This document shows, piece after piece, positions 16,165-24,922 of a stretch of 64,000 bases of DNA. The DNA comes from Iamia sp963728655 (GTDB lineage Bacteria > Actinomycetota > Acidimicrobiia > Acidimicrobiales > Iamiaceae): assembly GCA_963728655.1 (NCBI GenBank), contig CAVSLD010000005.1, forward strand, positions 248,001 through 312,000, read 5' to 3'. Position 1 is the stretch's first letter. Every line of letters starts with the position of its first letter. Under the pieces are notes generated by a model that had not been told where the DNA came from, made no database searches, and saw nothing but the letters and a program-made list of their open reading frames with translations. A program made the position numbers and the translations under genes.

Positions 16165-17622
16165 TCAGGCGGTGGCCTCGAGCTCCTCGGCCACCACCCG
16201 GGCGACCATCTCGTCGAGGGAGAGGACCGAGAAGTCGTCCACGTGGAGGTCAGGGCGCTCGTCGCCGGGCGAGGCCCCGTCGGCGCCGTAGGTGAGGAAC
16301 AGGAACGGCGCCTGGGTCACCAGGGCCAGCTCCCGGAACACCGACTCGCCCACCGGGTCGAGGTTCGACGAGGCGATCGGCACCAGCTTGATGCCCCGGG
16401 CCGCGAACCGGGTGGCCGAGTCGAGGTAGTAGGGCCCGTCGTCGTCGACGACCGGCCCGGTCGAGCAGGGCTCGTCGGGCGCCACCTCGGTGGCTGTCGT
16501 CTCGTCGTCCTCGGTGGAGGAGGGCACGGGCCCCCCGGGCCCGCCCCCGCAGGTGACGTCGGCCCCGGCGAGGTGGGGCGGGGCGTCGGCCACCAGGAAG
16601 GCCAGCTTCACGGTGCCCGGGTCCTCGGACCAGTCCAGGTCCTCGAGGGCGTTGGCCAGGGCCGGCTCGACGGCCTCGGGGGTGTCGCCGCCACCGTCGG
16701 CGGTGACGGTCCGGAGCTCGTCGACGAACGCGGCGGCGTCGGTGGTGAAGGGCACGGTGCGGGTGACGAACTCGTCGCCCTGGTCCCGGTACACGGTCAT
16801 GCCCAGGCGGACCCGTGGCGAGCCGGGGAGGTCGCCGATGCCCTCGATGACGGTGGACAGGTTGGCCTTGAGCCGTTCGATCTCGTCGCTCATGGAGCCG
16901 GTGGCGTCGATCACCAGCTGCAGGTCGACGTCGGGCGCCGCCGAGGGGCGGGCGCCCGGGGCCCGCAGCACCGGCGCCAGGTCGTCGGGCCCGACCTCGG
17001 CCTCCACGTCACCGGCGGGGCTGGTGACCCGGTAGCGGGTGGTGGTGCCGCGCTGCTGGTCGGAGCGGGTGGCCGCCTCCGGGGCGGCGAAGACGACGGC
17101 CCGGCCGTCGGCGTGGGTCCGCACCGTGGCCACCACCTCGTCGGCCCCGTCCAGCACCTCGACGGTGGCGCCCCGGACCGGTGCGTCGTCGGCGTCGACC
17201 ACGGTCAGGACCCGGCGGGAGTCGACGTCGATGGGCGCCAGGGGGATGCCGCCGCGACCGGCCTCCTCGCGGTAGACGAGGTAGTCCTCCCAGGCCTCGC
17301 CGTCGTCGACCCGTCCGGCGGCGAGGGTCGGGTCCGTCGGGCCCTGCTCGCCGGCGGCTCCGTCGCTCCCCGCCCCCTCCTCGGTGGCCACGCCCGAGTC
17401 GGCGTCGGGCGCCGGCACCCCCGCCTCCCCACCGGGGCCGGTGGTGGTCGCCTCCCCGTCGACGGCGCCGCCGCCCCCGACGCTCGACGCATCGTCGGAC
17501 CGGTCGGCCGGGGCGGTGTCGGCCCGGTCCGACGACGACGTCCCACCGCAGGCGGCGAGGAGGGTGAGGGTCGCGACCAGCAGGGCGAGCAGGGCACGAC
17601 GGGGCTGCGGGGAGGTGGTCAT
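16165..17622 (-). CDS. Secreted lipoprotein with von Willebrand A domain
   Basis: A 485-residue exported protein. The N-terminus has basic residues, a hydrophobic core and the lipobox TLLAAC, followed by about 80 residues of low-complexity Gly/Asp/Ala/Thr linker. A small beta-rich domain follows (VRGATVEVLDG, carboxypeptidase-regulatory-like), then a VWA domain from about residue 240 whose MIDAS motif is DATGSMS, with supporting Thr and Asp further on (VADAPPHL). VWA domains bind proteins through a divalent metal, so adhesion or complex assembly at the cell surface is likely. The start follows GGAGGGGAC. Partners are unknown. Confidence 0.87.
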   Translation of the reverse strand: MTTSPQPRRALLALLVATLTLLAACGGTSSSDRADTAPADRSDDASSVGGGGAVDGEATTTGPGGEAGVPAPDADSGVATEEGAGSDGAAGEQGPTDPTLAAGRVDDGEAWEDYLVYREEAGRGGIPLAPIDVDSRRVLTVVDADDAPVRGATVEVLDGADEVVATVRTHADGRAVVFAAPEAATRSDQQRGTTTRYRVTSPAGDVEAEVGPDDLAPVLRAPGARPSAAPDVDLQLVIDATGSMSDEIERLKANLSTVIEGIGDLPGSPRVRLGMTVYRDQGDEFVTRTVPFTTDAAAFVDELRTVTADGGGDTPEAVEPALANALEDLDWSEDPGTVKLAFLVADAPPHLAGADVTCGGGPGGPVPSSTEDDETTATEVAPDEPCSTGPVVDDDGPYYLDSATRFAARGIKLVPIASSNLDPVGESVFRELALVTQAPFLFLTYGADGASPGDERPDLHVDDFSVLSLDEMVARVVAEELEATA

Positions 17623-17690
17623 GTCCCCTCCGACGACGCCCCGGGCGATCTGGTTCCCGGCCGGTGGCCACCACCGGGCGACGGAGCCGG

Positions 17691-18803
17691 TCAGGGCACG
17701 GTGGCCGCGACCAGCAGGGCGACGACGTCGGCCGGGTCGTCCCGCCGGGCCAACGCCCGGCGCTGGCGGGCCGCGCCGGTGCCGTCGCGCAGCAGGGCCT
17801 CGACCCCGTCGGTGACCCGCTCCCGGTCGCCGCAGGCGTCGAGGTGCGGGCGCAGGTCGGCGAGGAGGTCGCGCACGACATCGCCAGCGGGGCGGACCCC
17901 GCAGTGGCCCAGGTCGAGCAGGTCGGCGGTGAGGCCGTACCGCGCCGCGCGCCACAGCGCGGCCCGCAGCAGCTCGGGGCGGTGGGAGGGCAGGGGCTCG
18001 CCCGCGGCCTCCTGGGCGGAGGCCCGGACCACCAGGGCCCGGCACAGCCCGGCGAGGGTGACGCTCTCGTCGACGGTCATGGGCACGTCGGCGACCCGGA
18101 ACTCGAGGGTGGGGTAGCGCGCCGAGGGGCGGACGTCCCAGTAGATCCGGGCCGGTTCGTCGATGGCGCCGGCCGCCGTCATGAGCTCGACCAGATCGTC
18201 GTAGTCGGCGCGGGAGGAGAAGGCCTCGGGCACCCCGGCGGTGGGCCAGCGGTGGAACACCTCGGTCCGGTAGCTGGCGTACCCGGTGTCGATCCCCTCC
18301 CACAGCGGCGAGTTCGTGCTGAGGGCCAAGACGTCGGGCACGTGGGCCCGCACCCGGTTCATGACCTGGATGGCCACCTCGGGGTCGTCCACACCCACGT
18401 GCACGTGGCAGCCGGACACGACCTGCTCGTCGGTGAGCAGGGCGTAGTCCTCCGACAGGCGCTGGTAGGCGGGCTCCCGGGTCACCCCGCCGGCATCGCT
18501 CCACGGCGACGAGGGGTGGGTGCCGCTGGCGATGATCCGGGCGCCGTGCCTGCGGGCGGAGGCGTCGAGGCGGCGGCGCAGCGAGACCAGCGAGGACCGG
18601 AGGTCGTCGAGGGACTCGCAGACCTGCGAGCCCGACTCGACCTGGGCCCGGCTCAGCTCGTGGTCGATCTGGTCGTCGTCGTGGTGGTGGGCGGCCTCCA
18701 CGATCTGCTGGGCGTCGCCCCGGAGGGCGCCGGTCTCGGCGTCGACGACGAACATCTCCTCCTCGACGCCGACGGTGGGGAGCGGATCGGGCACCGTGGC
18801 CAC
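17691..18803 (-). CDS. Carboxylate-amine ligase, YbdK/glutamate-cysteine ligase 2 family
   Basis: A 370-residue ATP-dependent ligase of the GCS2 family. PTVGVEEEMFVVDAETG near the N-terminus is the family signature for ATP/metal binding, QVESGSQVCESL follows at the expected spacing, then SGCHVHVGV and EFRVADVP. The family forms gamma-glutamyl-cysteine-like amide bonds, though most bacterial YbdK proteins have unproven substrates. GTG at 18803 gives the usual length; an ATG at 18878 would overlap the start codon of the divergent SRPBCC gene and adds an atypical tail. It is 68 bp from the VWA lipoprotein gene. Confidence 0.88.
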   Translation of the reverse strand: MATVPDPLPTVGVEEEMFVVDAETGALRGDAQQIVEAAHHHDDDQIDHELSRAQVESGSQVCESLDDLRSSLVSLRRRLDASARRHGARIIASGTHPSSPWSDAGGVTREPAYQRLSEDYALLTDEQVVSGCHVHVGVDDPEVAIQVMNRVRAHVPDVLALSTNSPLWEGIDTGYASYRTEVFHRWPTAGVPEAFSSRADYDDLVELMTAAGAIDEPARIYWDVRPSARYPTLEFRVADVPMTVDESVTLAGLCRALVVRASAQEAAGEPLPSHRPELLRAALWRAARYGLTADLLDLGHCGVRPAGDVVRDLLADLRPHLDACGDRERVTDGVEALLRDGTGAARQRRALARRDDPADVVALLVAATVP

Positions 18804-18876
18804 TGCCCGGGCGGCGGCCCTCCAACCCGACGCCGCGAGGTGCCGAGGCGCGCCCCGCGCCGTAGCGTCGCCCCCC

Positions 18877-19254
18877 ATGTGGTGGCGGTGGACCGACGTC
18901 GAGGCCTCGGCCCCGGCGGTGTGGGACGTGCTCGTCGACCTCGACCGTTGGCCCGAGTGGGGGCCCAGCGTGACCGGCGTCGACCTCGACGGCGGGAGCC
19001 GCCGGCTCGGGCCGGGCGCGACCGGCACGGTGCGCACCCCGCTGGGGGTGGCCCTGCCCTTCCGGATCACCGAGTGGCACGACGGCGTGGCCTGGGGCTG
19101 GCGGGTGGCCCACGTGCCCGCCACCCTCCACCGGGTCGAGCCCACCGACGCGCACCGGTGCCGGGTGGGCATGGCCGTGCCGGCGTGGGCGCCCGCCTAC
19201 CTGGTGGTGGTCGGCGCCGCCCTGCCCCGCATCGCCCGGCTGGCCGCGGCCTGA
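18877..19254 (+). CDS. SRPBCC / polyketide cyclase-like protein
   Basis: A 125-residue single-domain protein. WWRWTDVEASAPAVWDVLVDLDRWPEWGPSV is the characteristic start of the polyketide cyclase/dehydrase and lipid-transport fold, followed by the alternating strands and a long C-terminal helix. It probably binds a small hydrophobic molecule. A -10-like TAGCGT (18863-18868) lies 8 nt before the ATG, so little or no leader is expected. It is divergent from the YbdK-type ligase. No substrate evidence. Confidence 0.82.
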   Translation: MWWRWTDVEASAPAVWDVLVDLDRWPEWGPSVTGVDLDGGSRRLGPGATGTVRTPLGVALPFRITEWHDGVAWGWRVAHVPATLHRVEPTDAHRCRVGMAVPAWAPAYLVVVGAALPRIARLAAA

Positions 19255-19327
19255 GCGCACCGTCCGCCGGGGCGCCCGGTCGGGGCCGCCCTGCCGAGGC
19301 CCCCGGGGACGCTCCTAGCCTGCGGTG

Positions 19328-20155
19328 ATGGCCGCCACCGCGCTCCCCGACGCCCTGTTCGACGACCTGGGCGGCGGCCGGTTCCGGGCCACCGAGGCCA
19401 GCCGGGGCCCCTGGGACGCCCGCGCCCTCCACGGCGGGCCGGTGGCCGCCCTGGTCGCCCGGGGCCTGGAGCGGGCCCTGGCCCGCGCCGCCCGCGGCGG
19501 CGACCCGGCCTTCGTGCCCGTCCGCCTGGCCCTGGAGCTGGAGCGGCCGGTCGGGCTCGACCCGCTGGTGCTGGCGGCCGAGGTGACCCGGCCGGGTCGC
19601 TCGGTCCGCACCGCCGATGCCACCCTCTCCGACGAGGACGGACGGCGCCTGGCCCGGGCCACGCTGCTGTCCATCCGGCGCCGGCCCGAAGCCCTCGACC
19701 TGGGGGGCGCGGTGCTCCCCGACGACGAGCCCCCGGCCCGGCCGGGACCCCCCTCGGCCCCGTCGTGGGAGACCTATCCCGGACCGGCGTTCCACCGCGA
19801 CGCGGTGGAGCACGCCTTCGTGCGGGGCTCCTTCGACGCCCTGGGCCCGACCATGGACTGGATCCGCCTCCTGCTCCCGGTCGTGGCCGACGAGGCCCCC
19901 TCCCCCCTGCAGCGGGTGGCGGCGGCGGCCGACTTCGGCAACGGGGTCTCCGCGGCGGTGCCCCACACGAGCCACACGTTCATCAACCCCGACCTGGTGG
20001 TGACCCTGGTCCGGGAGCCGGAGGGGGACCACGTCGGGCTGGAGGCCACCACGCGTGTGGAGCCGATCGGCGTGGGCCTGGCCGAGTCGACGGTGTGGGA
20101 CGCGCGGGGACGGGTGGGCGTGGCCAGCCAGACGTTGGTGGTCGACGCCCGCTGA
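19328..20155 (+). CDS. Acyl-CoA thioesterase-like double-hotdog protein
   Basis: A 275-residue protein with two hotdog halves, as in TesB-type acyl-CoA thioesterases. ALHGGPVAALVARGLERAL is the first hotdog helix with the conserved Gly pair; the second half has FGNGVSAAVPHTSHTFINPDLVVTL, where Asp and Asn/Thr positions of the TesB active site would fall. The ATG at 19328 was chosen because -10-like TAGCCT (19316-19321) lies exactly 6 nt before it, a leaderless arrangement seen repeatedly here. The acyl chain preference is unknown. Confidence 0.82.
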   Translation: MAATALPDALFDDLGGGRFRATEASRGPWDARALHGGPVAALVARGLERALARAARGGDPAFVPVRLALELERPVGLDPLVLAAEVTRPGRSVRTADATLSDEDGRRLARATLLSIRRRPEALDLGGAVLPDDEPPARPGPPSAPSWETYPGPAFHRDAVEHAFVRGSFDALGPTMDWIRLLLPVVADEAPSPLQRVAAAADFGNGVSAAVPHTSHTFINPDLVVTLVREPEGDHVGLEATTRVEPIGVGLAESTVWDARGRVGVASQTLVVDAR

Positions 20156-20233
20156 GCGGGCGGGCCTCGGGGCGGCGGGCCCAGGGGACCGACCGACGGG
20201 CCCGGGCGAGCGTGCGGGCCCGGGCGGGGAGGG

Positions 20234-20494
20234 TCAGGCCCGGCTGGCGACCAGGTTGCGGCGCTCGGCCTCGCTCAGCCCACCCCAGATGCCGTGGTTC
20301 TCACGGATCTTGAGGGCGTACTCGAGGCAGGGCTCCTTGACGGTGCAGGTGCGACAGATCTCCTTGGCCCGGGCCTCGCGGGCGGCCTTCTCGTCTCGCC
20401 GCTCGAGGCTCGTGGGTGGGTAGAAGGCGGCGGAGTGCGGCCCGCGGCAGGCTGCTCGCAGCTGCCACTCTTCGTCGTGTCGCTGTGCGCTCAC
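20234..20494 (-). CDS. WhiB-family iron-sulfur transcription factor
   Basis: An 86-residue WhiB-like protein. Four cysteines (Cys16, Cys47, Cys50, Cys56) in the C-Xn-CxxC-x5-C pattern hold a [4Fe-4S] cluster, and GIWGGLSEAERR is the conserved turn that contacts sigma factor region 4. A short basic tail ends the protein. The GTG at 20494 is preceded by AAGGGG. WhiB proteins are essentially confined to actinobacteria and their phages. It resembles WhiB2-type proteins in spacing; in Mycobacterium the Rv3679/Rv3680 homologues are also next to a whiB gene, so the association may be conserved. Confidence 0.95.
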   Translation of the reverse strand: MSAQRHDEEWQLRAACRGPHSAAFYPPTSLERRDEKAAREARAKEICRTCTVKEPCLEYALKIRENHGIWGGLSEAERRNLVASRA

Positions 20495-20585
20495 AGATGA
20501 CCCCTTCCGGAGCAGCGGGCGCGGTGCCAGGGCTGCTCCCTCATGGGTGGGGAGGGCACGGAGCTGCCCTCTCCGGAGGGCCACG

Positions 20586-20614
20586 ACCCTAGGACCGACG
20601 TCACATGCCCACAA
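20586..20614 (-). promoter_or_regulatory. Putative promoter of whiB
   Basis: On the minus strand TTGTGG (20614-20609) and TAGGGT (20591-20586) are separated by 17 bp and would give a leader of about 85 nt before the GTG at 20494. Motifs are seen; activity is inferred. Confidence 0.45.
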
Positions 20615-20709
20615 GGGAAACCTTCGCGAGCGGACCCTTGCCTGGCGCGAACAGAACCCCAGGTCAGAGCCGGGCCTCCCGGCCCACCCCGGGGCGGCCC
20701 CGCCCGCGC

Positions 20710-22059
20710 TCAGTCCCTGCGGTGGCGCTCGCGGTGGTCGGTCGCGGCGCCCTCGAGGGGCTCCACCTCGAGCAGCAGCCCGTCGACCTCGACCACCCGG
20801 ACGGGATCGCCGACCGGCACCGGGGTGGCCCGGTTGGTGCGGGCCCGCCACGGCGCACCGCGCACGGTGACCACGCCCTCGGGGTCGACCGCGGAGAGGG
20901 CCTCGCCCTCCTCGCCGATCATCCAGCCCCGCCCGATGGTGGGCGTCGAGAAGCGGGTGCGGACCATGGCCGGCATGGCCCCGATGACGAACAGGAGCAT
21001 CCCGCCGATGCCGACCAGCAGCGTGATCCACGACAGCGCCAGGCCGTCGTAGAGGCGCAGCGAGCCCACGACCAGGGCGAAGGTGCCCACCGCGGTCCAC
21101 ACCCGGGGCACACCGGTCTGGACGTCGACGGCGTAGCAGAGGACGGTGGCGACGAGCAGGGCCACGGCCCACCCGCGCGCCGGCAGCACGGCCAGGCCGT
21201 AGCAGCCCAGCACCGTGCACCCGGCGCCCACCACGCCGGCCACGCCGACGCCGGCGGTGTAGAGCTCGAAGACGATGAGGGCCAGGCCGGCCAGCAGCAG
21301 CAGGTAGGCGACGGCCGGGCTGGCCACCGTGTGCAGCAGCTGGTCGACGATCGGGAGCTTGGAGAAGACCGGGATGGAGTCGCCCGCGACGGCCCGCTGG
21401 GAGCGTCCGTCGTCGGCCTGCACCACCTCGGTCTCCACGCCGTCGAGGCTGATCAGGAACGTGCCCAGCACCGGGGCCGGCTCCTGGGCCAGCCCCAGGT
21501 CGAGGGCCTCCTGGGCGCCGACGGTGTCACGTCGGAGCCGCTCCGAGGCGTCGCGGAAGGCAGGGCTCTGCTGGGCCGGGCCGACCACCGGGTCGCCCAG
21601 GTCGCCGAGACGGCTGCCCGGGGCGACGCCGACGCGGCAGGCCACCGACGCCAGCTGGGCCACGCCCTCGGTGGCCCGGGTGCCGGAGGGGCCCACCCAG
21701 ACGGCCACGGGGACGGTGGAGGTGCGGACCTCCTCGATCAGCCCGGCCGTGGCGTCGTCGGAGATGACGGTGCCGTTGCTGTTGACCTGGAGCACGAGCC
21801 AGGCCACGTCGGCCTCCTCGGCGTCGTCGATGCTGCGGCTGACGAAGCGGGCCAGCACGGGGTCGAGCAGGCCGCTGACGGTGACCACGGAGATCTGCCC
21901 GCTGCCCTCGCCCGCGTCGGCGCACGCCTCGGTGACGGGATCGCCCTCGTCCTGGGCCCCGGCGGGCCCGGCCGCGCCGACGACGAGCAGGGTGACCACG
22001 GCCAGCGCGGCGACGGCGAGAGCACCGATGCCCGGGGTGGTGGTCGATAGCCTGCGCAT
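20710..22059 (-). CDS. NfeD-family membrane protein with ClpP-like domain
   Basis: A 449-residue membrane protein. A signal-like helix ends in AGAQ, followed by a ClpP/SDH-fold domain (VVTVSGLLDPVLARFV, LVLQVNSNGTVISDDA), about five transmembrane helices (residues about 235-370) and a C-terminal OB-fold (MIGEEGEALSAVDPEGVVTVRGAPWRA) typical of NfeD. Such proteins work with SPFH/stomatin partners in membrane quality control. The usual catalytic Ser region (GPSGTRATEGVA) is present but not the textbook GPGG motif, so activity is uncertain. ATG 22059 has AAGGAG 8 nt upstream; the ATG at 22065 is too close. Confidence 0.85.
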   Translation of the reverse strand: MRRLSTTTPGIGALAVAALAVVTLLVVGAAGPAGAQDEGDPVTEACADAGEGSGQISVVTVSGLLDPVLARFVSRSIDDAEEADVAWLVLQVNSNGTVISDDATAGLIEEVRTSTVPVAVWVGPSGTRATEGVAQLASVACRVGVAPGSRLGDLGDPVVGPAQQSPAFRDASERLRRDTVGAQEALDLGLAQEPAPVLGTFLISLDGVETEVVQADDGRSQRAVAGDSIPVFSKLPIVDQLLHTVASPAVAYLLLLAGLALIVFELYTAGVGVAGVVGAGCTVLGCYGLAVLPARGWAVALLVATVLCYAVDVQTGVPRVWTAVGTFALVVGSLRLYDGLALSWITLLVGIGGMLLFVIGAMPAMVRTRFSTPTIGRGWMIGEEGEALSAVDPEGVVTVRGAPWRARTNRATPVPVGDPVRVVEVDGLLLEVEPLEGAATDHRERHRRD

Positions 22060-22074
22060 CGACATGGCTCCTTG

Positions 22075-23103
22075 GTGCGAACGACGGTGAGCGGCGAGGG
22101 ACCAGCGGGGTTCTTCACCACGTCTCGGGTCGTCATCGTCGCCGGGAAGGGAGGCGTCGGCAAAACGACGGTCACCGCCGCCCTGGCCCGGGCCGCCGCC
22201 GACGAGGGCCTCACCCCCCTCGTGGTCGAGCTGGAGGGGAAGTCGGGACTGGCCGCCACCTACGGCCGCGAGCCCCTCGACTACACCGAGCAGGTCCTGG
22301 CCCCGGCCGACCCCGACGCCGGGACCGGCGAGATCCGGGCCCGCACCCTCACCCCCGACGACGCCCTCATCGAGTACCTGAAGGAGTCCGGGCTGAAGCG
22401 CCTGTCGAAGCGGCTGGTGTCGTCCGGCGTGGTCGACATGGTCGCCACCGCCATCCCCGGCATCCGCGACATCGTCGTGCTGGGCAAGGTCAAGCAGATC
22501 GAGCGGGAGATGGCCGCCGGCGCCGACGGGGTGCCCGACGTGGTGCTCATCGACGCCCCCGCGGCCGGCCACGCCATCTCGTTCCTGCGCTCGGCCCAGG
22601 GGCTCATCGACGCCGTGCGGGTGGGGCCGATCCGGGGTCAGGCCGTCGAGGTCCAGAAGATGCTGTCGGACCCGTCCCGCACCCAGGTGGTGCTGGTCAC
22701 CCTCCCGGAGGAGACGCCGGTCAACGAGCTGGTCGAGACCGCCTTCAGCCTGGAGGACGAGATCGGGGTGAGCCTCGGGCCGGTGGTGGTCAACGGCCTG
22801 TACCCGCCCCTCGACGGGCTCGGCGCGGACCCCGCGGCCGCGGCCGAGGCGGCCGGGGTCGACCTGGCCGAGGACGAGGCCGACGCCCTGGCGACGGCGG
22901 CCGACTTCCGCACCCACCGGGTGGCCCTGCAGGCCGAGCAGGTGGCCCGCCTGGCCGAGTCGCTCCCCCTCCCCCAGGTGCGCCTCCCGTACCTGTTCGA
23001 CGCCGAGCCCGACCCCGACGGCCTGCGCGTCCTGGCCGCCGCCGTGCGGGACGGCCTGGCCGCCATCCCCGCGGTCGAGGTCGGCGACGGGGAGGCCCCG
23101 TGA
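22075..23103 (+). CDS. Get3/ArsA-like ATPase A (Rv3679-like)
   Basis: A 342-residue P-loop ATPase of the ArsA/Get3 class. The deviant Walker A VVIVAGKGGVGKTTV carries the signature Lys, and VVLIDAPAAGHAISFL is the Walker B/switch region. ATAIPGIRDIVVLGKVKQIE aligns with the same segment of M. tuberculosis Rv3679, whose pair with Rv3680 has been described as bacterial Get3-like. It lacks metal-binding cysteines, so arsenite transport is unlikely. The start is uncertain (TTG 22072, GTG 22075 or GTG 22087) because no ribosome-binding site is evident. Its stop overlaps the next gene. Confidence 0.88.
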   Translation: MRTTVSGEGPAGFFTTSRVVIVAGKGGVGKTTVTAALARAAADEGLTPLVVELEGKSGLAATYGREPLDYTEQVLAPADPDAGTGEIRARTLTPDDALIEYLKESGLKRLSKRLVSSGVVDMVATAIPGIRDIVVLGKVKQIEREMAAGADGVPDVVLIDAPAAGHAISFLRSAQGLIDAVRVGPIRGQAVEVQKMLSDPSRTQVVLVTLPEETPVNELVETAFSLEDEIGVSLGPVVVNGLYPPLDGLGADPAAAAEAAGVDLAEDEADALATAADFRTHRVALQAEQVARLAESLPLPQVRLPYLFDAEPDPDGLRVLAAAVRDGLAAIPAVEVGDGEAP

Positions 23104-24227
23104 GCCCGGACGCGGCCCCCGCCGCCCCGACCCGGGTCCCGGCTGCCTCGCTGGCCGAGCTGGTCGACACGGCCGAGATCGTCATCTGCTGCGGCTCCGG
23201 CGGCGTGGGCAAGACCACGTCGGCTGCGGTGCTGGCCACCAAGGCCGCCCGCGAGGGCCGGCGCGCCGTCGTCGTGACCATCGACCCGGCCCGGCGCCTG
23301 GCCGACGCCCTCGGCCTGGAGGGCATCGGCAACACTCCCACCCGCATCGAGGGGGACTGGGACGGTGAGCTCTCCGCAGTGATGCTCGACACCAAGTCGA
23401 CCTTCGACTCGGTGGTGCAGCGCTACGCCGAGGACGACGCCCAGGCCGAGCGCATCTTCGCCAACCGCTTCTACAAGAACCTCTCCGGGGCGCTGTCGGG
23501 CACCCAGGAGTACATGGCCATGGAGAAGCTCTACGAGCTCCAGGCCGACGACGCCTTCGACCTGGTGGTGGTCGACACCCCGCCCACCCGCCACGCCCTC
23601 GACTTCCTCGACGCCCCCCGCAACCTCACCCGCTTCCTCGACCACCGCCTGTACCGGGTGCTCACCGCCCCCACCCGGGGCGTGATGAAGGCGGTGAACA
23701 AGGCGGCCACCACGTTCATCCGGTCGGTGACCAAGGTGGTCGGCGCCGAGGTGTTCGACGACGCCATCGCCTTCTTCCAGGCCTTCGAGGGCATGGAGGA
23801 CGGCTTCCGGGAGCGGGCCGAGGCCGTGCTCCAGCTCCTCGACGACCCCCGCACCGCCTTCGTGCTGGTGGCCTCGCCCCAGCGCGACACGGTGGCCGAG
23901 GCCCGCTACTTCGCCGAGCGCTTGGCCGAGGCCGACATCCCCGTCGCGGGGCTGATCGTCAACCGGGTGCACCCCCGCTTCACCGACGAGGCGCCCGCCG
24001 ACCTGCGGGACCGGGCCCGGGCGACCGAGGGCACGGACCTGGCGGACCTCTACGACAACCTGGCCGACTTCGCCCTCATCGCCGGGCGCGACGACGCCAA
24101 CCTCCGCGGCCTGGCCGAGCAGGTCGCCCCCGCGCCGGTGGCGCGGGTGCCGTTCCTGCGCTCCGACGTCCACGACCTCGACGGCCTCGCCGAGATCGCC
24201 CACCACCTCTTCGCCGACCAGGGCTGA
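23100..24227 (+). CDS. Get3/ArsA-like ATPase B (Rv3680-like)
   Basis: A 375-residue partner of the preceding ATPase, starting at a GTG that overlaps its stop (GTGA). The deviant Walker A is VICCGSGGVGKTTSA, followed by VTIDPARRLADALGL, GTQEYMAMEKLYEL and VVVDTPPTRHALDFLDAP, all of which match the corresponding parts of M. tuberculosis Rv3680. A hydrophobic and helical middle (about 190-230) may bind a client segment. The two probably form a heteromeric ATPase. In mycobacteria the pair affects redox and metabolic stress; here that role is inferred from homology. Confidence 0.9.
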   Translation: MSPDAAPAAPTRVPAASLAELVDTAEIVICCGSGGVGKTTSAAVLATKAAREGRRAVVVTIDPARRLADALGLEGIGNTPTRIEGDWDGELSAVMLDTKSTFDSVVQRYAEDDAQAERIFANRFYKNLSGALSGTQEYMAMEKLYELQADDAFDLVVVDTPPTRHALDFLDAPRNLTRFLDHRLYRVLTAPTRGVMKAVNKAATTFIRSVTKVVGAEVFDDAIAFFQAFEGMEDGFRERAEAVLQLLDDPRTAFVLVASPQRDTVAEARYFAERLAEADIPVAGLIVNRVHPRFTDEAPADLRDRARATEGTDLADLYDNLADFALIAGRDDANLRGLAEQVAPAPVARVPFLRSDVHDLDGLAEIAHHLFADQG

Positions 24228-24268
24228 GCTGACCGGGTCACGGCCGCAGCCGACCGTCCGTCCGTCCC

Positions 24269-24374
24269 TTCTGACGCGCCCATGCGTCACTGGTGACGCA
24301 CCTGCGCGTCAGAACCGGTGCCCGTCCCTTCTGACACGCCCATGCGTCACTGGTGACGCATCCCCGCGTCAGAA
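24269..24374. repeat. Tandem pair of nested perfect hairpins between convergent genes (60-bp period)
   Basis: Each copy has an outer stem TTCTGACGCG/CGCGTCAGAA (24269-24278 with 24305-24314; copy 2 24329-24338 with 24365-24374, one change) and an inner stem TGCGTCAC-TG-GTGACGCA (24283-24300 and 24343-24360). They lie between the stops of the ATPase B gene and the STAS gene, so they can act as a double bidirectional terminator, though there is no U-tract. Confidence 0.9.
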
Positions 24375-24416
24375 CCGGGGCCGCCCGCCCGTGAGGGGAC
24401 GCCCGCTCGGGGGGGA

Positions 24417-24764
24417 CTAGGAGTCGCCCGCGCCGGCGAGGACCGCGGCGGCGGCGTCGACGGTCTCCTCGACGGGGACGATGCGGTCGAACCCGGTGGT
24501 GTGCAGGAGGCGGGTGAGGGTCTGGCGCCCGCAGGCCACGGCCACCTCGCCGCCGGACTCCCGGGTGCGGCGGATGCCGCCGATGAGGGCGCCCAGGCCG
24601 GCCGAGTCCATGAAGGGGACGTTGGAGAGGTCGATCAGCAGGCGGCTGGCCTCGGCCACCCCGCTGAGGGCCTCGCGGAAGTCGTTCACCGTGTAGGCGT
24701 CGAGCTCCCCGACCGGGCGGCAGAGCGTGTAGTCGTCGGTCGCGGTGACCTCGATCTCGAGCAT
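24417..24764 (-). CDS. STAS-domain anti-sigma factor antagonist
   Basis: A 115-residue single STAS domain. RPVGELDAYTVNDFREALSG and LLIDLSNVPFMDSAGLGALIGG are the characteristic strands and loop; the Ser in MDSAG (about residue 53) is the position phosphorylated by cognate anti-sigma kinases. Unphosphorylated protein would sequester the kinase and free a sigma factor. No kinase or sigma gene adjoins it, but a receiver-like protein is divergently transcribed 158 bp away, which may link them in one signalling route (inference). Confidence 0.9.
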   Translation of the reverse strand: MLEIEVTATDDYTLCRPVGELDAYTVNDFREALSGVAEASRLLIDLSNVPFMDSAGLGALIGGIRRTRESGGEVAVACGRQTLTRLLHTTGFDRIVPVEETVDAAAAVLAGAGDS

Positions 24765-24922
24765 CGGTCGACTCCTGGCGGACGACGGGTGGCGGGCCGG
24801 GCACCGTGCCCGGCGCCCACCACGGGCGGACCGGCATGGTACCGGCCCGGCCCCCGCCCCGACGGTGAGCAGGGCGCCGACGCCACGTGGAGCGCACCGG
24901 GGCGCGCCACTAGGGTTCGCCC

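Noticed and set aside
16243..18117. A 624-codon plus-strand frame antisense to the VWA lipoprotein and ligase
   Set aside because: Composition is Gly/Val/Asp/His-rich without motif, while the opposite strand has a lipobox, MIDAS and ligase motifs.
18804..18878. ATG at 18878 as start of the YbdK-type ligase
   Set aside because: It would add an atypical tail and overlap the start codon of the divergent SRPBCC gene; GTG 18803 gives the family length.
22064..22090. ATG at 22064 as a start for ATPase A
   Set aside because: It is out of frame and meets a stop within nine codons.
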